The notes under the pieces are model-generated. The model did no database searches. It worked only from the letters and a program-made list of their open reading frames with translations, and was not told the origin of the DNA. The position numbers were made by a program, and so were the translations under genes. Positions 1-7,517 of a stretch of 38,375 nucleotides of DNA are shown piece by piece. The stretch comes from a virus, in IMG/VR virus record IMGVR_UViG_3300025127_000095, positions 1 to 38,375 of that record, one strand, 5' to 3'. Positions within the stretch are counted from its first letter, which is position 1; every line of letters begins with the position of its first letter.

Positions 1-636
1 ATAGATTTTGCTAAAGGAAAACAAGATTTGTCTTCTCCTGAAATGGGAATATCAGAAGCATTAGGTAAACAACTTATAGATTTGTTTGACCCTAGTTATC
101 TTAAATATATGGAAAGAAGAAAAAATTATTATAACCAAGGATTGTCAGATAGTTTATATACTATATCAGAAGGTGATATAGATGTTCCTGCTTTATTAGG
201 TATAAGAAGAACTAATCAAGACCTTTCTGCAGGAATAAGTAGAAACATATATACTCCTATATCTAAAATAAAAAAAGCTGACAATAGATTAAAACAAATA
301 TTAAATAATCCTAATGCTACACCTGAAGAAGTAGAAGAAGAATATATTAATGCACAAAAAATAAGGTTTGAAGGTTTTGAAGAATTACGTTCTGTGATAC
401 AATTATATAAAGATGTTGGTTATACAGTAGAAGGTTTAACACAAGATATAACTATGGGCGGTAAAAAAAGACAGCTACAACCTAGTGAATTAGAAATGTT
501 ATTTTCTGCAGACCAAAATGTTTTTGTTCCAACAGAACCTAAACCCAGAGAAACATTTCAAGGACCACTAACAACCATACCTGATAGTGTTTACAACTTA
601 TATCAGAGACTTTATAATACAAGGATAGAAAAATAA
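1..636 (+). CDS. C-terminal part of an unidentified, probably virion-associated protein (5' partial)
   Basis: The frame is open from the first base, so the visible 211 codons are the C-terminal part of a longer protein; a TTG at 28 is not a convincing start. The sequence is mostly helical and charged, with no membrane segment and no catalytic motif I recognise. It ends in TAATG, sharing one base with the next gene, so the two are probably translated together. It precedes the lysis genes in the late rightward arm, where podoviruses often place large internal virion or polyvalent proteins. That role is inferred from position only. Confidence 0.7.
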   Translation: MDFAKGKQDLSSPEMGISEALGKQLIDLFDPSYLKYMERRKNYYNQGLSDSLYTISEGDIDVPALLGIRRTNQDLSAGISRNIYTPISKIKKADNRLKQILNNPNATPEEVEEEYINAQKIRFEGFEELRSVIQLYKDVGYTVEGLTQDITMGGKKRQLQPSELEMLFSADQNVFVPTEPKPRETFQGPLTTIPDSVYNLYQRLYNTRIEK

Positions 637-1649
637 TGGCAAAGAAAAAAGGACTAGCAAGCTTAGTTAAAGCACCCCGTAATACTACTATTAAGGGACA
701 GCCTCATATGCTTGCCTATATTACAGGCTCAGAAGCAGATGCATTAAAACGTCTTGGTGGTTCTGGTGACCCCGGACCTATGGGTATTCCTGCTTTCTTT
801 TTTGATTTTGATGAAGGTGGTGTTACTGGTGAAGGTAAAGATGTTGATTATTCTCCCGGACCAGACGATGGTTCAAGAGGTGGTCAAGAACCTAATAGGG
901 ATACTGGAAGTAGTACTTCTTCTACGCCAACAACTTATGGAGATGCTTCAGAAGAAGAAGTTTTATCTGCTTTAGGTGGAAGAGGAGCAGATATAGAAGA
1001 TATTAAAGCTGGTAAAGCAACTGTTGGTCCTTTGGGTATGCAGGATGGTGACCCTTATTATGCTTATAGAGATAGAACAGATAGAGCAGAAGCTATTGCA
1101 AATTTACAAAGAGATATGGGAAGCAGTAACTTACCCGGATTAGCTGGAAAAGCTTTAAACTTTTTAGGTGATAGAAATAGAAAAGCAATGATTGATGCTT
1201 TAGAAAGAGGTGGTGTTCCTACTAATGTAACTAGTGCAGATGGTACAAGCTTTACAAGGTATGTAACAATGCCAGATGGTCGTATTGTAGGAACAGGTCC
1301 AAGTCCTATGGGTGACGGTGGTGATAGTGGATTAGCTAGTATAGCAGATGGAAGTGGTACATTACAAGCAGGAGAAACTGCAACACCTGAAGTAACACCT
1401 GATGATTACTATCAACGTGGTGTAGGTACTCAAACAATGGACTTGGCAGACGCTACACAACGTGATGCATTTCTTGCAGGTCTTTATGGTACAACACCAA
1501 GTCCAATAGGTTCAAGATTAGATAGAGAAAAAGGTTTATTATATCTTCCAGATGGTACAGTGGTAGATGTTAGAACTGGTAAAAAAATTAAAGAGCCACG
1601 TATATCAGGATTAGATATATTTAAACCACTTCAAACATATGTAAGGTAA
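636..1649 (+). CDS. Gly/Asp-rich hypothetical protein, possible virion protein
   Basis: This 337-residue protein has a short basic N-terminus (MAKKKGLASLVKAPRN), then a low-complexity stretch rich in Gly, Asp, Ser and Thr at about residues 40-110, and more Gly/Pro-rich segments towards the C-terminus. There is no signal peptide and no membrane segment. The ATG overlaps the stop of the preceding gene by one base (TAATG). I do not recognise a family. The composition and its place just before the lysis genes suggest a tail or internal virion protein, but that is inference. Confidence 0.75.
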   Translation: MAKKKGLASLVKAPRNTTIKGQPHMLAYITGSEADALKRLGGSGDPGPMGIPAFFFDFDEGGVTGEGKDVDYSPGPDDGSRGGQEPNRDTGSSTSSTPTTYGDASEEEVLSALGGRGADIEDIKAGKATVGPLGMQDGDPYYAYRDRTDRAEAIANLQRDMGSSNLPGLAGKALNFLGDRNRKAMIDALERGGVPTNVTSADGTSFTRYVTMPDGRIVGTGPSPMGDGGDSGLASIADGSGTLQAGETATPEVTPDDYYQRGVGTQTMDLADATQRDAFLAGLYGTTPSPIGSRLDREKGLLYLPDGTVVDVRTGKKIKEPRISGLDIFKPLQTYVR

Positions 1650-1660
1650 GGATATGCTAA

Positions 1661-1867
1661 ATGAACGAAACAATACCAGACAAGAAGACGTACCAGAAGA
1701 ACAGAAGGTACATGGCGTGGGTTGCACTTGCGATAATGATTGTGACAACGATAGCTGTGCTTGTAAGTCCGGGAAGGTTTGCCAGTGCAGAAGCAATACT
1801 GATGATGATGTATGGGAGCTTGTCAGCCCTAGTCGCATCTTATTTTGGGTTTAGTAATAAAAAATGA
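1661..1867 (+). CDS. Small holin-like membrane protein
   Basis: This 68-residue protein has a basic N-terminus (NRRYMAW), a first hydrophobic segment at about residues 19-36, a short turn, and a second at about 45-62, ending in FGFSNKK. Two membrane segments, small size and position directly before a lysozyme gene fit a holin that lets the endolysin through the inner membrane. An AAGGA lies about ten bases before the ATG. The stop overlaps the lysozyme start as ATGA, so the two are probably co-translated. A competing frame at 1654-1854 is rejected because it gives no coherent protein. A second holin-type gene follows at 2390. Confidence 0.8.
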   Translation: MNETIPDKKTYQKNRRYMAWVALAIMIVTTIAVLVSPGRFASAEAILMMMYGSLSALVASYFGFSNKK

Positions 1868-2349
1868 AGTATAGTGAATCACATTTTTTAGATAAGCTTA
1901 TAGAACATGAGGGAATGGTTCTTACTGTATACCAAGATACACTTGGAATAGACACAATAGGAATAGGTAGGAACTTAAAAGACCGTGGCATAAGCAAAGA
2001 AGAACTTGACTACATGGACTATCCTCATATGGATGCTGTCTATGAACATGGTATTACAGAAGCAGATGCACGTTATCTTGCAATGAATGATGTTAAGATT
2101 GTGGAACGTGAACTATGTGCAGTACATAAATGTGTAGAGGAATTAGATAGCACAAGACAACTTGTACTAATGGATATGGCATTTAATATGGGTGTTCCAA
2201 GATTATGTAAGTTTAAAAAAATGTGGAACGCAATATATGAAAAAAAGTGGGAAGCTGCATCAATAGAAATGTTAGATTCTAAATGGGCTAGACAAGTAGG
2301 AAGACGTGCTACAATTTTATCAGATGCTATGAAAAACGGAGAGTTTTAA
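1864..2349 (+). CDS. T4-type lysozyme endolysin (glycoside hydrolase 24)
   Basis: A muramidase that cuts the N-acetylmuramic acid/N-acetylglucosamine bond of peptidoglycan at lysis. The 161 residues match T4 lysozyme in length. The N-terminus has the family pattern: Glu16 in IEHEG, Asp25 in YQDTLG and Thr31 in DTIGIG correspond to the T4 catalytic triad Glu11, Asp20 and Thr26. The C-terminal WARQVGRRA block matches the Trp/Arg segment near the T4 C-terminus. There is no signal peptide, so release depends on a holin, and holin-type genes lie on both sides. The start overlaps the upstream stop by four bases. Confidence 0.93.
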   Translation: MKYSESHFLDKLIEHEGMVLTVYQDTLGIDTIGIGRNLKDRGISKEELDYMDYPHMDAVYEHGITEADARYLAMNDVKIVERELCAVHKCVEELDSTRQLVLMDMAFNMGVPRLCKFKKMWNAIYEKKWEAASIEMLDSKWARQVGRRATILSDAMKNGEF

Positions 2350-2389
2350 ATAATAGGTGTAGCAATATCAAAAGCAAGGGAGATAGGAT

Positions 2390-2773
2390 ATGTGGACAGC
2401 CCTTATAGGTCCAGTTTCAGAGTTGGCAGGAACTTGGTTAAAAGGTTCTGTAGAAAAATCAAAAGCAAAGACGGAAGCAAAAGTAGCTAAAGCAAAAGCT
2501 GAAGCTACAATAATGGAAAAGAAAGCCACTGGAGAAATTGATTGGGATTTGGAAATGGCTCGTGCCTCATCGTCAAGTTGGAAAGACGAGTGGTTAGTAA
2601 TACTGTTTTCAATCCCATTAATTTTAGCTTTCATTCCGGGTATGGAAGAAGTAGTTGCTAATGGTTTTAAACAATTAGAAATGATGCCTGAATGGTATCA
2701 ATATAGTTTAGGGGTTATCGTAGCTGCCAGCTTCGGTGTCCGTAGTGCTACTAAGTTCTTCGGTAAGAAGTAG
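2390..2773 (+). CDS. Holin of the GTA_holin_3TM type
   Basis: This 127-residue protein begins MWTALIGPVSELAGTWLKG, then has a Lys/Ala-rich helix at about 20-48, typical of the family called holin of 3TMs for gene transfer release. Hydrophobic segments follow at about 68-84 and 104-117; the N-terminal segment may be the third. It would form lesions in the inner membrane at lysis. GGGAGATAGG precedes the ATG. The last 66 bases are overlapped on the other strand by the small terminase gene, so two operons converge here without a clear terminator. This is one of two holin-like genes flanking the lysozyme. Confidence 0.85.
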   Translation: MWTALIGPVSELAGTWLKGSVEKSKAKTEAKVAKAKAEATIMEKKATGEIDWDLEMARASSSSWKDEWLVILFSIPLILAFIPGMEEVVANGFKQLEMMPEWYQYSLGVIVAASFGVRSATKFFGKK

Positions 2774-3211
2774 TTCGTCATCCTCTTCTTCATTATTAAA
2801 CTCATCTGGGAAAGCTTCTGCAAAAAGAAGAAAACATTGTTCAAAGCCTAGAGCTTGCATAATTCCTTTTATGTCTTCCTCTAGGCTTTCTGTTGTTTGG
2901 TCTTCTACGTCTGTATTATTACCTCTTACACGAGACAACAACTCCAAAGCTTTTAAAGCTGTTGTTCCGTGTCCACCATTACGAGCTACTTCATATTGCT
3001 TTTCAATCTCACTGACCACATCTACATTGGTCACCATTTCATTAGTAAGTTCTTTAAGCCTTTCTTGTATTCGTTCTTCTTGTAAAAGTCTATGACCTTG
3101 GTTATAGGCAGAGGACTCACTATATCCTGCAGCCTTTGCCGCTTTCGTAGCATTTCGACTGAGGACATAGTTCTGACAAAACTGTTCTTGCTTATCATTA
3201 AGCTGCGACAT
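2708..3211 (-). CDS. terS: Terminase small subunit
   Basis: The N-terminal 50 residues carry the small-terminase helix-turn-helix: LNDKQEQFCQNYVLSRNATK followed by AAKAAGYSESSAYNQG, as in terminase_2 family DNA-recognition subunits. The middle forms helices for oligomerisation and the C-terminus is very acidic (EEEDDELL). It would recognise phage DNA and hand it to the large subunit, whose gene is 21 kb away on the other strand at 23933. The start overlaps the end of the glycosyltransferase gene by 14 bases. The last 22 codons lie antisense to the holin gene. At 167 residues the length is normal. Confidence 0.87.
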   Translation of the reverse strand: MSQLNDKQEQFCQNYVLSRNATKAAKAAGYSESSAYNQGHRLLQEERIQERLKELTNEMVTNVDVVSEIEKQYEVARNGGHGTTALKALELLSRVRGNNTDVEDQTTESLEEDIKGIMQALGFEQCFLLFAEAFPDEFNNEEEDDELLLTEELSSTTDTEAGSYDNP

Positions 3212-5492
3212 TTAATAACTCTGAGTAATGTTTTTCTTTTCCACGCATTGAGTTTTCAAATACTTGAGCACATAGAGTACCTTCACCGTGGAATATAATA
3301 CCCATGTCAATCTCAGCTTGTTCAAATAACTTTTCACAGTCTTGAGCCATAGCAAGTAATTCTCCTGTTGTCCAGAAGTGTTTACCTGATAGTTCTACTT
3401 TCATATATTTAGGTTTAGTTTTTTCTGTGTCCGTAGTTTCTTTTTTCATTTCTTCTGTTACTTCATCTACAGAACAATCAAAACCAAACAACTCAAAGTT
3501 ACGAAAACCAAGTGTGTGTCCAATAGCAAGTGTTCTCATAGCTGCACAAGTACCCCCGGTGATAAGTGTAGCACCTTCATTAATACCTGTTTCTTTATCT
3601 ACAACAATTTTATTTTTAACATTCATATCACGTAGTGCATCTGAATATGCTTGCCATCCTTTTACATTTGCACCTTTACTAAGAAGATGTTTAGTAACTG
3701 AGGGGTCAGTCATAGAAGCTACAAGAAATATTGTATCTTTATCTACTTTTTTAAATAAATCTTTACGAACAATACCATGTGTACTAACACCCTCAATAGG
3801 TCGTGGGTCAAGAATAACACAGGCAAAAGGTTTAATACCATTTTTTAACAGTTTAGGATAGCTATGTTTAACACAAAAGACTTTATTGTTTGTTGCTTTA
3901 ATACGTTGCTTTAATTTTTTAAAGTCAATAGTACCACCAGAGACAATGATTGCTGTTTCATTATTAACTTTACTTGTTTTAATAAAATCAAAATCTTCTA
4001 TAAGTTCTGAGTTTGCTTTTACATTGTCAATAATTTCTTGTTTAGGACGTGAATCTTTAGGGGTTACCATAATAGGTACACGAGTTAATTCTTCAGGAAG
4101 CTTAGACAAACCTTTTTTGTTTGCTACAAAACAAAGATGTGTAATGCCACCACCAAGAACACCGTCAGCACTAGGTAATACGATTTTTCCATACGCTTCA
4201 ATCTCCTTCATAAGTTTGTTTACACCAAGATGTTCTTCTTTAGGAAGATTTCCTTCTTTGTCTTTTGAAAAGAAATCATCAAAGACAACAACAGGAATAT
4301 GTTTTTTAACTACTTCCCAATCTGATTTTACAGTTTCATAAGAGTGTCCACCATCTATATATGCAAAGTCTACTTTCTTTAAAGACTTACAAGCAGGTAA
4401 TGTTTTCTTACTATCACCTTTATGTAATTCAAAAGTAAACTCTTTGCCTGTCTTTATCATACGAACTTTAAAATCTTCTAATCTTTTTTTAACAGCCTCT
4501 ATTGTATTGTGTGCTTTACTATTCATTTCATATGCATCAGATTCTTCTGTTGCTTCTTCAAATAAATCAAAACCAATATAGTGAACCTTGTCTGTATTTT
4601 CAAAGGCAGCGAGAGACATTTCTACTGCACGTCCACCATTCCATGTACCTGTTTCAAGAATGGTACTTGGTTTATAGAAACGTATAATATCTGCAAGTTG
4701 TTTATATCTACGTGGGCCTGTTACATCTGGTGAAACTTCTGTATTACTAAGTTTCTTTTTTAGATTACCTTTGTAATGATTAAAATATTCTGACAAAGGT
4801 GACTGAGCAAAAGCTGCTAATCCTCTAGCGTGTTCAGATAAGTTTTTGGTAACCATCCCGTGGGCTTTGTAGATGTTGAGTAACCGTTCAAAGATAAATC
4901 CGTCATGCCATTCTCTATATGAAATGGTTTCTCCGATAGTGTATGCACCACGGAAATCAGCAATAATACTACAAGTATTATGAGAAGAGAGGTTAAAACC
5001 AAGGAAACTTGTTTCACTGTAATCTGCATCCTTTCTGCCAAGATGTACTAAGTCTGCTTTATCAGGAAGCCACTTAGGAAACTGCTTTATGTCTAGTCGT
5101 TTGGTGGTTACTGTATCTGCATCTAACCAAATCATCCAGTTGCTTTCGTCATACTCTTCTTCCATCATTTCAAATGCAAGGTCAGACAAAGCATATACTT
5201 TGTGACACCATTTAATTGCATCCATACGCCAGTTGTATGCTTGTGTACCACCGTTTGTACCGTCATGCTGCTTCATACGTTCACGGTATTGAAGCATCTC
5301 CTCAATATCATTAAGGTTTCTATACTCAATTGTTTCAGACTGAGGTGCATCAACAGAGTTAATATCAAAGTCATGGTAGTAAGCATAAAGCTTGAAGTGT
5401 TTTGGATTCCATTTTTCTACTACACTTTCAAGCATATTCTTAGCATACTCGTGGTATCCAGATTCACTAAATGATGTCACAAAAATATACAT
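3198..5492 (-). CDS. Tri-domain glycosyltransferase / methyltransferase / Maf (MptE-like) protein
   Basis: This 764-residue protein joins three domains. Residues 1-240 look like a GT-A glycosyltransferase with a DxD site (WLDAD, Asp124 and Asp126). Residues 260-460 are a SAM-dependent methyltransferase of the Methyltransf_24 type: ILETGTWNGG at 278-287, FAYIDGGHSYE at 376-386, and VVVFDDFF. Residues 510-740 resemble the DUF115/MptE-like domain of Maf flagellin glycosyltransferases: VSGG at 517, LDPRP at 561, GGTCAAMR at 646, LFGFDCS at 668. The likely role is building, methylating or transferring a sugar on a virion or host-surface target. TAATG overlap with the next glycosyltransferase gene indicates one operon. 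Domain calls are by motif; the substrate is unknown. Confidence 0.82.
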   Translation of the reverse strand: MYIFVTSFSESGYHEYAKNMLESVVEKWNPKHFKLYAYYHDFDINSVDAPQSETIEYRNLNDIEEMLQYRERMKQHDGTNGGTQAYNWRMDAIKWCHKVYALSDLAFEMMEEEYDESNWMIWLDADTVTTKRLDIKQFPKWLPDKADLVHLGRKDADYSETSFLGFNLSSHNTCSIIADFRGAYTIGETISYREWHDGFIFERLLNIYKAHGMVTKNLSEHARGLAAFAQSPLSEYFNHYKGNLKKKLSNTEVSPDVTGPRRYKQLADIIRFYKPSTILETGTWNGGRAVEMSLAAFENTDKVHYIGFDLFEEATEESDAYEMNSKAHNTIEAVKKRLEDFKVRMIKTGKEFTFELHKGDSKKTLPACKSLKKVDFAYIDGGHSYETVKSDWEVVKKHIPVVVFDDFFSKDKEGNLPKEEHLGVNKLMKEIEAYGKIVLPSADGVLGGGITHLCFVANKKGLSKLPEELTRVPIMVTPKDSRPKQEIIDNVKANSELIEDFDFIKTSKVNNETAIIVSGGTIDFKKLKQRIKATNNKVFCVKHSYPKLLKNGIKPFACVILDPRPIEGVSTHGIVRKDLFKKVDKDTIFLVASMTDPSVTKHLLSKGANVKGWQAYSDALRDMNVKNKIVVDKETGINEGATLITGGTCAAMRTLAIGHTLGFRNFELFGFDCSVDEVTEEMKKETTDTEKTKPKYMKVELSGKHFWTTGELLAMAQDCEKLFEQAEIDMGIIFHGEGTLCAQVFENSMRGKEKHYSELLNVAA

Positions 5493-6268
5493 TATATTAC
5501 TTCTCCTACAAGTTTATCCATAAATACTTTGCTTTTAAATGCTTGCCATTCTCCAGCATATTCTGTGTCTGATTTACGTTCACCTTTCCAATCCTCAAAC
5601 CAAGGACCACCTGTAGTAAAGTGTACATTTTTAGGCACAATAGCTTCTGGTGACCAACCATCTAACCAGTTCCATTCATGGTCAAGACAACCAATTTCAT
5701 CATCAGATAGCCAAGAAAAACCATGTAGCCAGCTTCCTGTCTTTGTATTTACATCATCCACAGTTAAGTTTAAATTAGAAGGATGTGAACAATTCCAAAG
5801 AATAAAGCTTGACCAGTTCTTGCGATTATAGTTCTGCTGTATCTGACCGTCCATTTTTAGTCCTTCTTTGGGTCTGTAATTATGTTTAACTACCTGTACA
5901 GCAAACTCCTCACGATTACCAAACTTTTCAAACAGTTCTTCAATATCCCAACGTACAAACATATCTGCATCCATAAACAATGCAAGACCATCGTACTGGT
6001 TAATAGCAGGAACTAAGAACCTAGTGAAGGTAAAGTCAGAACTAAAAGGTCTACCATCAAACTCATCTATCCTAGTGACAGACTCAGCATTACTATCAAA
6101 ACGAATAGTGCGCCTATACAACCCTGCTCTACGAAGGGCTGGTTGTACGAGAGGTATGATGTCAAACTTTTGATTGTATCTAAGAATTGATTTACGTAAT
6201 ACCTCATAGGCTTCATGCTCCCTTGAATCATATCCAACATAAATTACTGGTCTTTTTTCTATAAACAT
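5492..6268 (-). CDS. Glycosyltransferase (GT-A fold, GT8-like)
   Basis: This 258-residue enzyme starts with VIYVGYDSREHEAYEVL, a nucleotide-sugar binding beginning seen in GT8-like enzymes. It has the metal-binding DxD in LFMDADMFV (Asp100 and Asp102), and a late HFTTGGPW at 216-223, resembling the HxxGxxKPW block of GT8. There are no membrane segments, so it is cytoplasmic. It is the first enzyme in a leftward group with the tri-domain protein, one base overlapping, so the two probably act on the same glycan. Acceptor and sugar cannot be read from sequence. Confidence 0.87.
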   Translation of the reverse strand: MFIEKRPVIYVGYDSREHEAYEVLRKSILRYNQKFDIIPLVQPALRRAGLYRRTIRFDSNAESVTRIDEFDGRPFSSDFTFTRFLVPAINQYDGLALFMDADMFVRWDIEELFEKFGNREEFAVQVVKHNYRPKEGLKMDGQIQQNYNRKNWSSFILWNCSHPSNLNLTVDDVNTKTGSWLHGFSWLSDDEIGCLDHEWNWLDGWSPEAIVPKNVHFTTGGPWFEDWKGERKSDTEYAGEWQAFKSKVFMDKLVGEVI

Positions 6269-6272
6269 AATA

Positions 6273-6470
6273 TTACCTAAATATATTTAAAGGACTATGA
6301 TATCCTAAGTTTTTCATCTCTTCACGAATCATACGATTAGCATCTTCACGAGCAGCAAAAGCTGCACGAAGACCTGCCGTTTTCTTTTCACGATACTCTG
6401 ATCTAAGCTCTTTAAGTTGTGCTTCTGTTTCTTTAATTTGTTCTTCAAGCATTGATAAATCTTCCATCAT
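6273..6470 (-). CDS. Small coiled-coil protein
   Basis: A 65-residue, highly charged protein. Residues 5-32 (LEEQIKETEAQLKELRSEYR) have a heptad pattern typical of a coiled coil. A basic segment with AAFAAREDANRMIREEMKN follows. AAAGGAG is correctly placed before ATGATG; either Met could start. It is the first gene behind a consensus leftward sigma70 promoter (6499-6527) and heads the glycosyltransferase/small terminase operon. Function unknown; a regulator or assembly helper is possible. Confidence 0.75.
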   Translation of the reverse strand: MMEDLSMLEEQIKETEAQLKELRSEYREKKTAGLRAAFAAREDANRMIREEMKNLGYHSPLNIFR

Positions 6471-6480
6471 ATACTCCTTT

Positions 6481-6530
6481 CAATTGCAATTATCTACAAT
6501 TATACTCTATCATTTTATAATTGTCAATTG
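6481..6530 (-). promoter_or_regulatory. Consensus leftward sigma70 promoter with operator-like inverted repeat
   Basis: Read leftward, TTGACA (6527-6522) and TATAAT (6504-6499) are separated by exactly 17 bases; both boxes are perfect. A 9-bp perfect inverted repeat, ACAATTATA (6496-6504) and TATAATTGT (6516-6524), covers both boxes, and CAATTG palindromes sit at 6481-6486 and 6525-6530. The promoter reads into the coiled-coil, glycosyltransferase and small terminase genes. The symmetry suggests control by a repressor. Confidence 0.8.
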
Positions 6531-6646
6531 TTTTTTCTAAACCTATGTCTAAAGAAAACAATTAGGTTAAGCAGGGTGTTTACTGTAATCATTACAAGTA
6601 TCCACCACTGCCACCACAACAAGTCTAGTCCACTACATTCAATCAT
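6524..6646 (-). CDS. 40-residue single-pass membrane protein
   Basis: The sequence starts MIECSGLDLLWWQWWILVMI and has one long hydrophobic segment at about residues 9-32, then a basic tail RHRFRKNN, so the C-terminus probably faces the cytoplasm. The start overlaps the stop of the upstream gene as ATGA. The stop lies inside the -35 box of the leftward promoter. Size and context fit a small host-membrane-acting protein, but no family is recognised. Confidence 0.6.
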   Translation of the reverse strand: MIECSGLDLLWWQWWILVMITVNTLLNLIVFFRHRFRKNN

Positions 6647-6873
6647 TCTTGAACTAAAACTCTATGGTCTTCTATCCAATTATCAATTACATCAAGTCTA
6701 TCTTCATGCATAGCCATTTTATCCAACTCTGCTTGAATAGCTTCCATAATATCAGAGTGCTCTCCAATACCTGCAGGATTTTTTAAATATACTTCTATAT
6801 TCATTTTATGCAATTCAATATTACCATAAGCGTGTTTTTTTAATGCACTTAAAATATTTTCTCTCATGCTCAT
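6643..6873 (-). CDS. Conserved small helical protein, unknown function
   Basis: A 76-residue soluble protein starting MSMRENILSALKKHAYGNIE, with a KNPAGIGEHSDIMEAIQ block. I recall similar short proteins in marine myo- and podoviruses, often near nucleotide metabolism genes. It is acidic at the C-terminus and has no cysteines or membrane segment. The start overlaps the preceding stop by four bases (ATGA), and its own stop overlaps the 40-residue membrane gene the same way. No function is assigned. Confidence 0.8.
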   Translation of the reverse strand: MSMRENILSALKKHAYGNIELHKMNIEVYLKNPAGIGEHSDIMEAIQAELDKMAMHEDRLDVIDNWIEDHRVLVQE

Positions 6874-7517
6874 TCTTCATTCTCCGTTTTCCAAAAGTAT
6901 TCTTCAGTGTCTCCTAGTGTTCCCCAATCTGAAAAAGGATTTTCTACTTCATAATATTCTGTAGATACTTTAAAGTCTGGTATCTTAACATCTTTAGGTG
7001 AAAGAGATACATCATATATTCTCATTCTGTTGTTAGGATATAGACAATACTGTCCATTCTCAAGTTCAAGGCAGTTAAATGATTTATGTTCCTGTGGAAC
7101 TTCACTTACATTACAATCAATCTGTTGAATGTTTTCATGCAAATTATCCAGAGTAAAAAGATATTTACCACCTATCATTCCATGCCTCTTTGTTCGAGCT
7201 TGGAAACCCATAGAACCTATAAACTGCTTTTCAATGGCAGTTACACCATAGTCCATGCAGTTCCAGAACTGTAACTCATCCAGAGGAAGGTCAGGATCTG
7301 GTGTCTTAGGCTCTGATACAAATGCAGATATAGGAAGTTTATCATACATAGCTGCATATGCAGGAAGGTAAGTCTCAAAGTAAAAGGTTCTACCGGGTAA
7401 CGACTTTGCCGTTACCCAATACCCTTCTACAAATTCACCATATCCAGACTGATGGTCTGTCAGGTATTCTTTTCTCACCCAAACTTTACATGGTGGTATG
7501 TTTACAATGTTACTCAT
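6870..7517 (-). CDS. Conserved protein downstream of the ribonucleotide reductase, unknown function
   Basis: I place the start at MSNIVNIPPCKVWVRKEYL, 215 residues, because this ATG overlaps the nrdJ stop as ATGA; the open frame extends 14 codons further inside nrdJ. The protein is rich in aromatic residues, with segments such as GEFVEGYWVTAKSLPGRTFY and LQFWNCMDYGVTAIEK. It has no catalytic motif I can name. Tight coupling to nrdJ suggests a role in nucleotide metabolism or regulation, but the evidence is position only. Confidence 0.78.
   Translation of the reverse strand: MSNIVNIPPCKVWVRKEYLTDHQSGYGEFVEGYWVTAKSLPGRTFYFETYLPAYAAMYDKLPISAFVSEPKTPDPDLPLDELQFWNCMDYGVTAIEKQFIGSMGFQARTKRHGMIGGKYLFTLDNLHENIQQIDCNVSEVPQEHKSFNCLELENGQYCLYPNNRMRIYDVSLSPKDVKIPDFKVSTEYYEVENPFSDWGTLGDTEEYFWKTENEE

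Noticed and set aside
1654-1854. 66-codon frame overlapping the small holin gene
   Set aside because: Gives a Cys/Asp-rich sequence with no hydrophobic segments; the 1661 frame has the ribosome site, two membrane segments and an ATGA junction.
3427-4341. Rightward frames opposite the tri-domain gene
   Set aside because: Antisense shadows caused by codon bias; no start signals and low-complexity translations.
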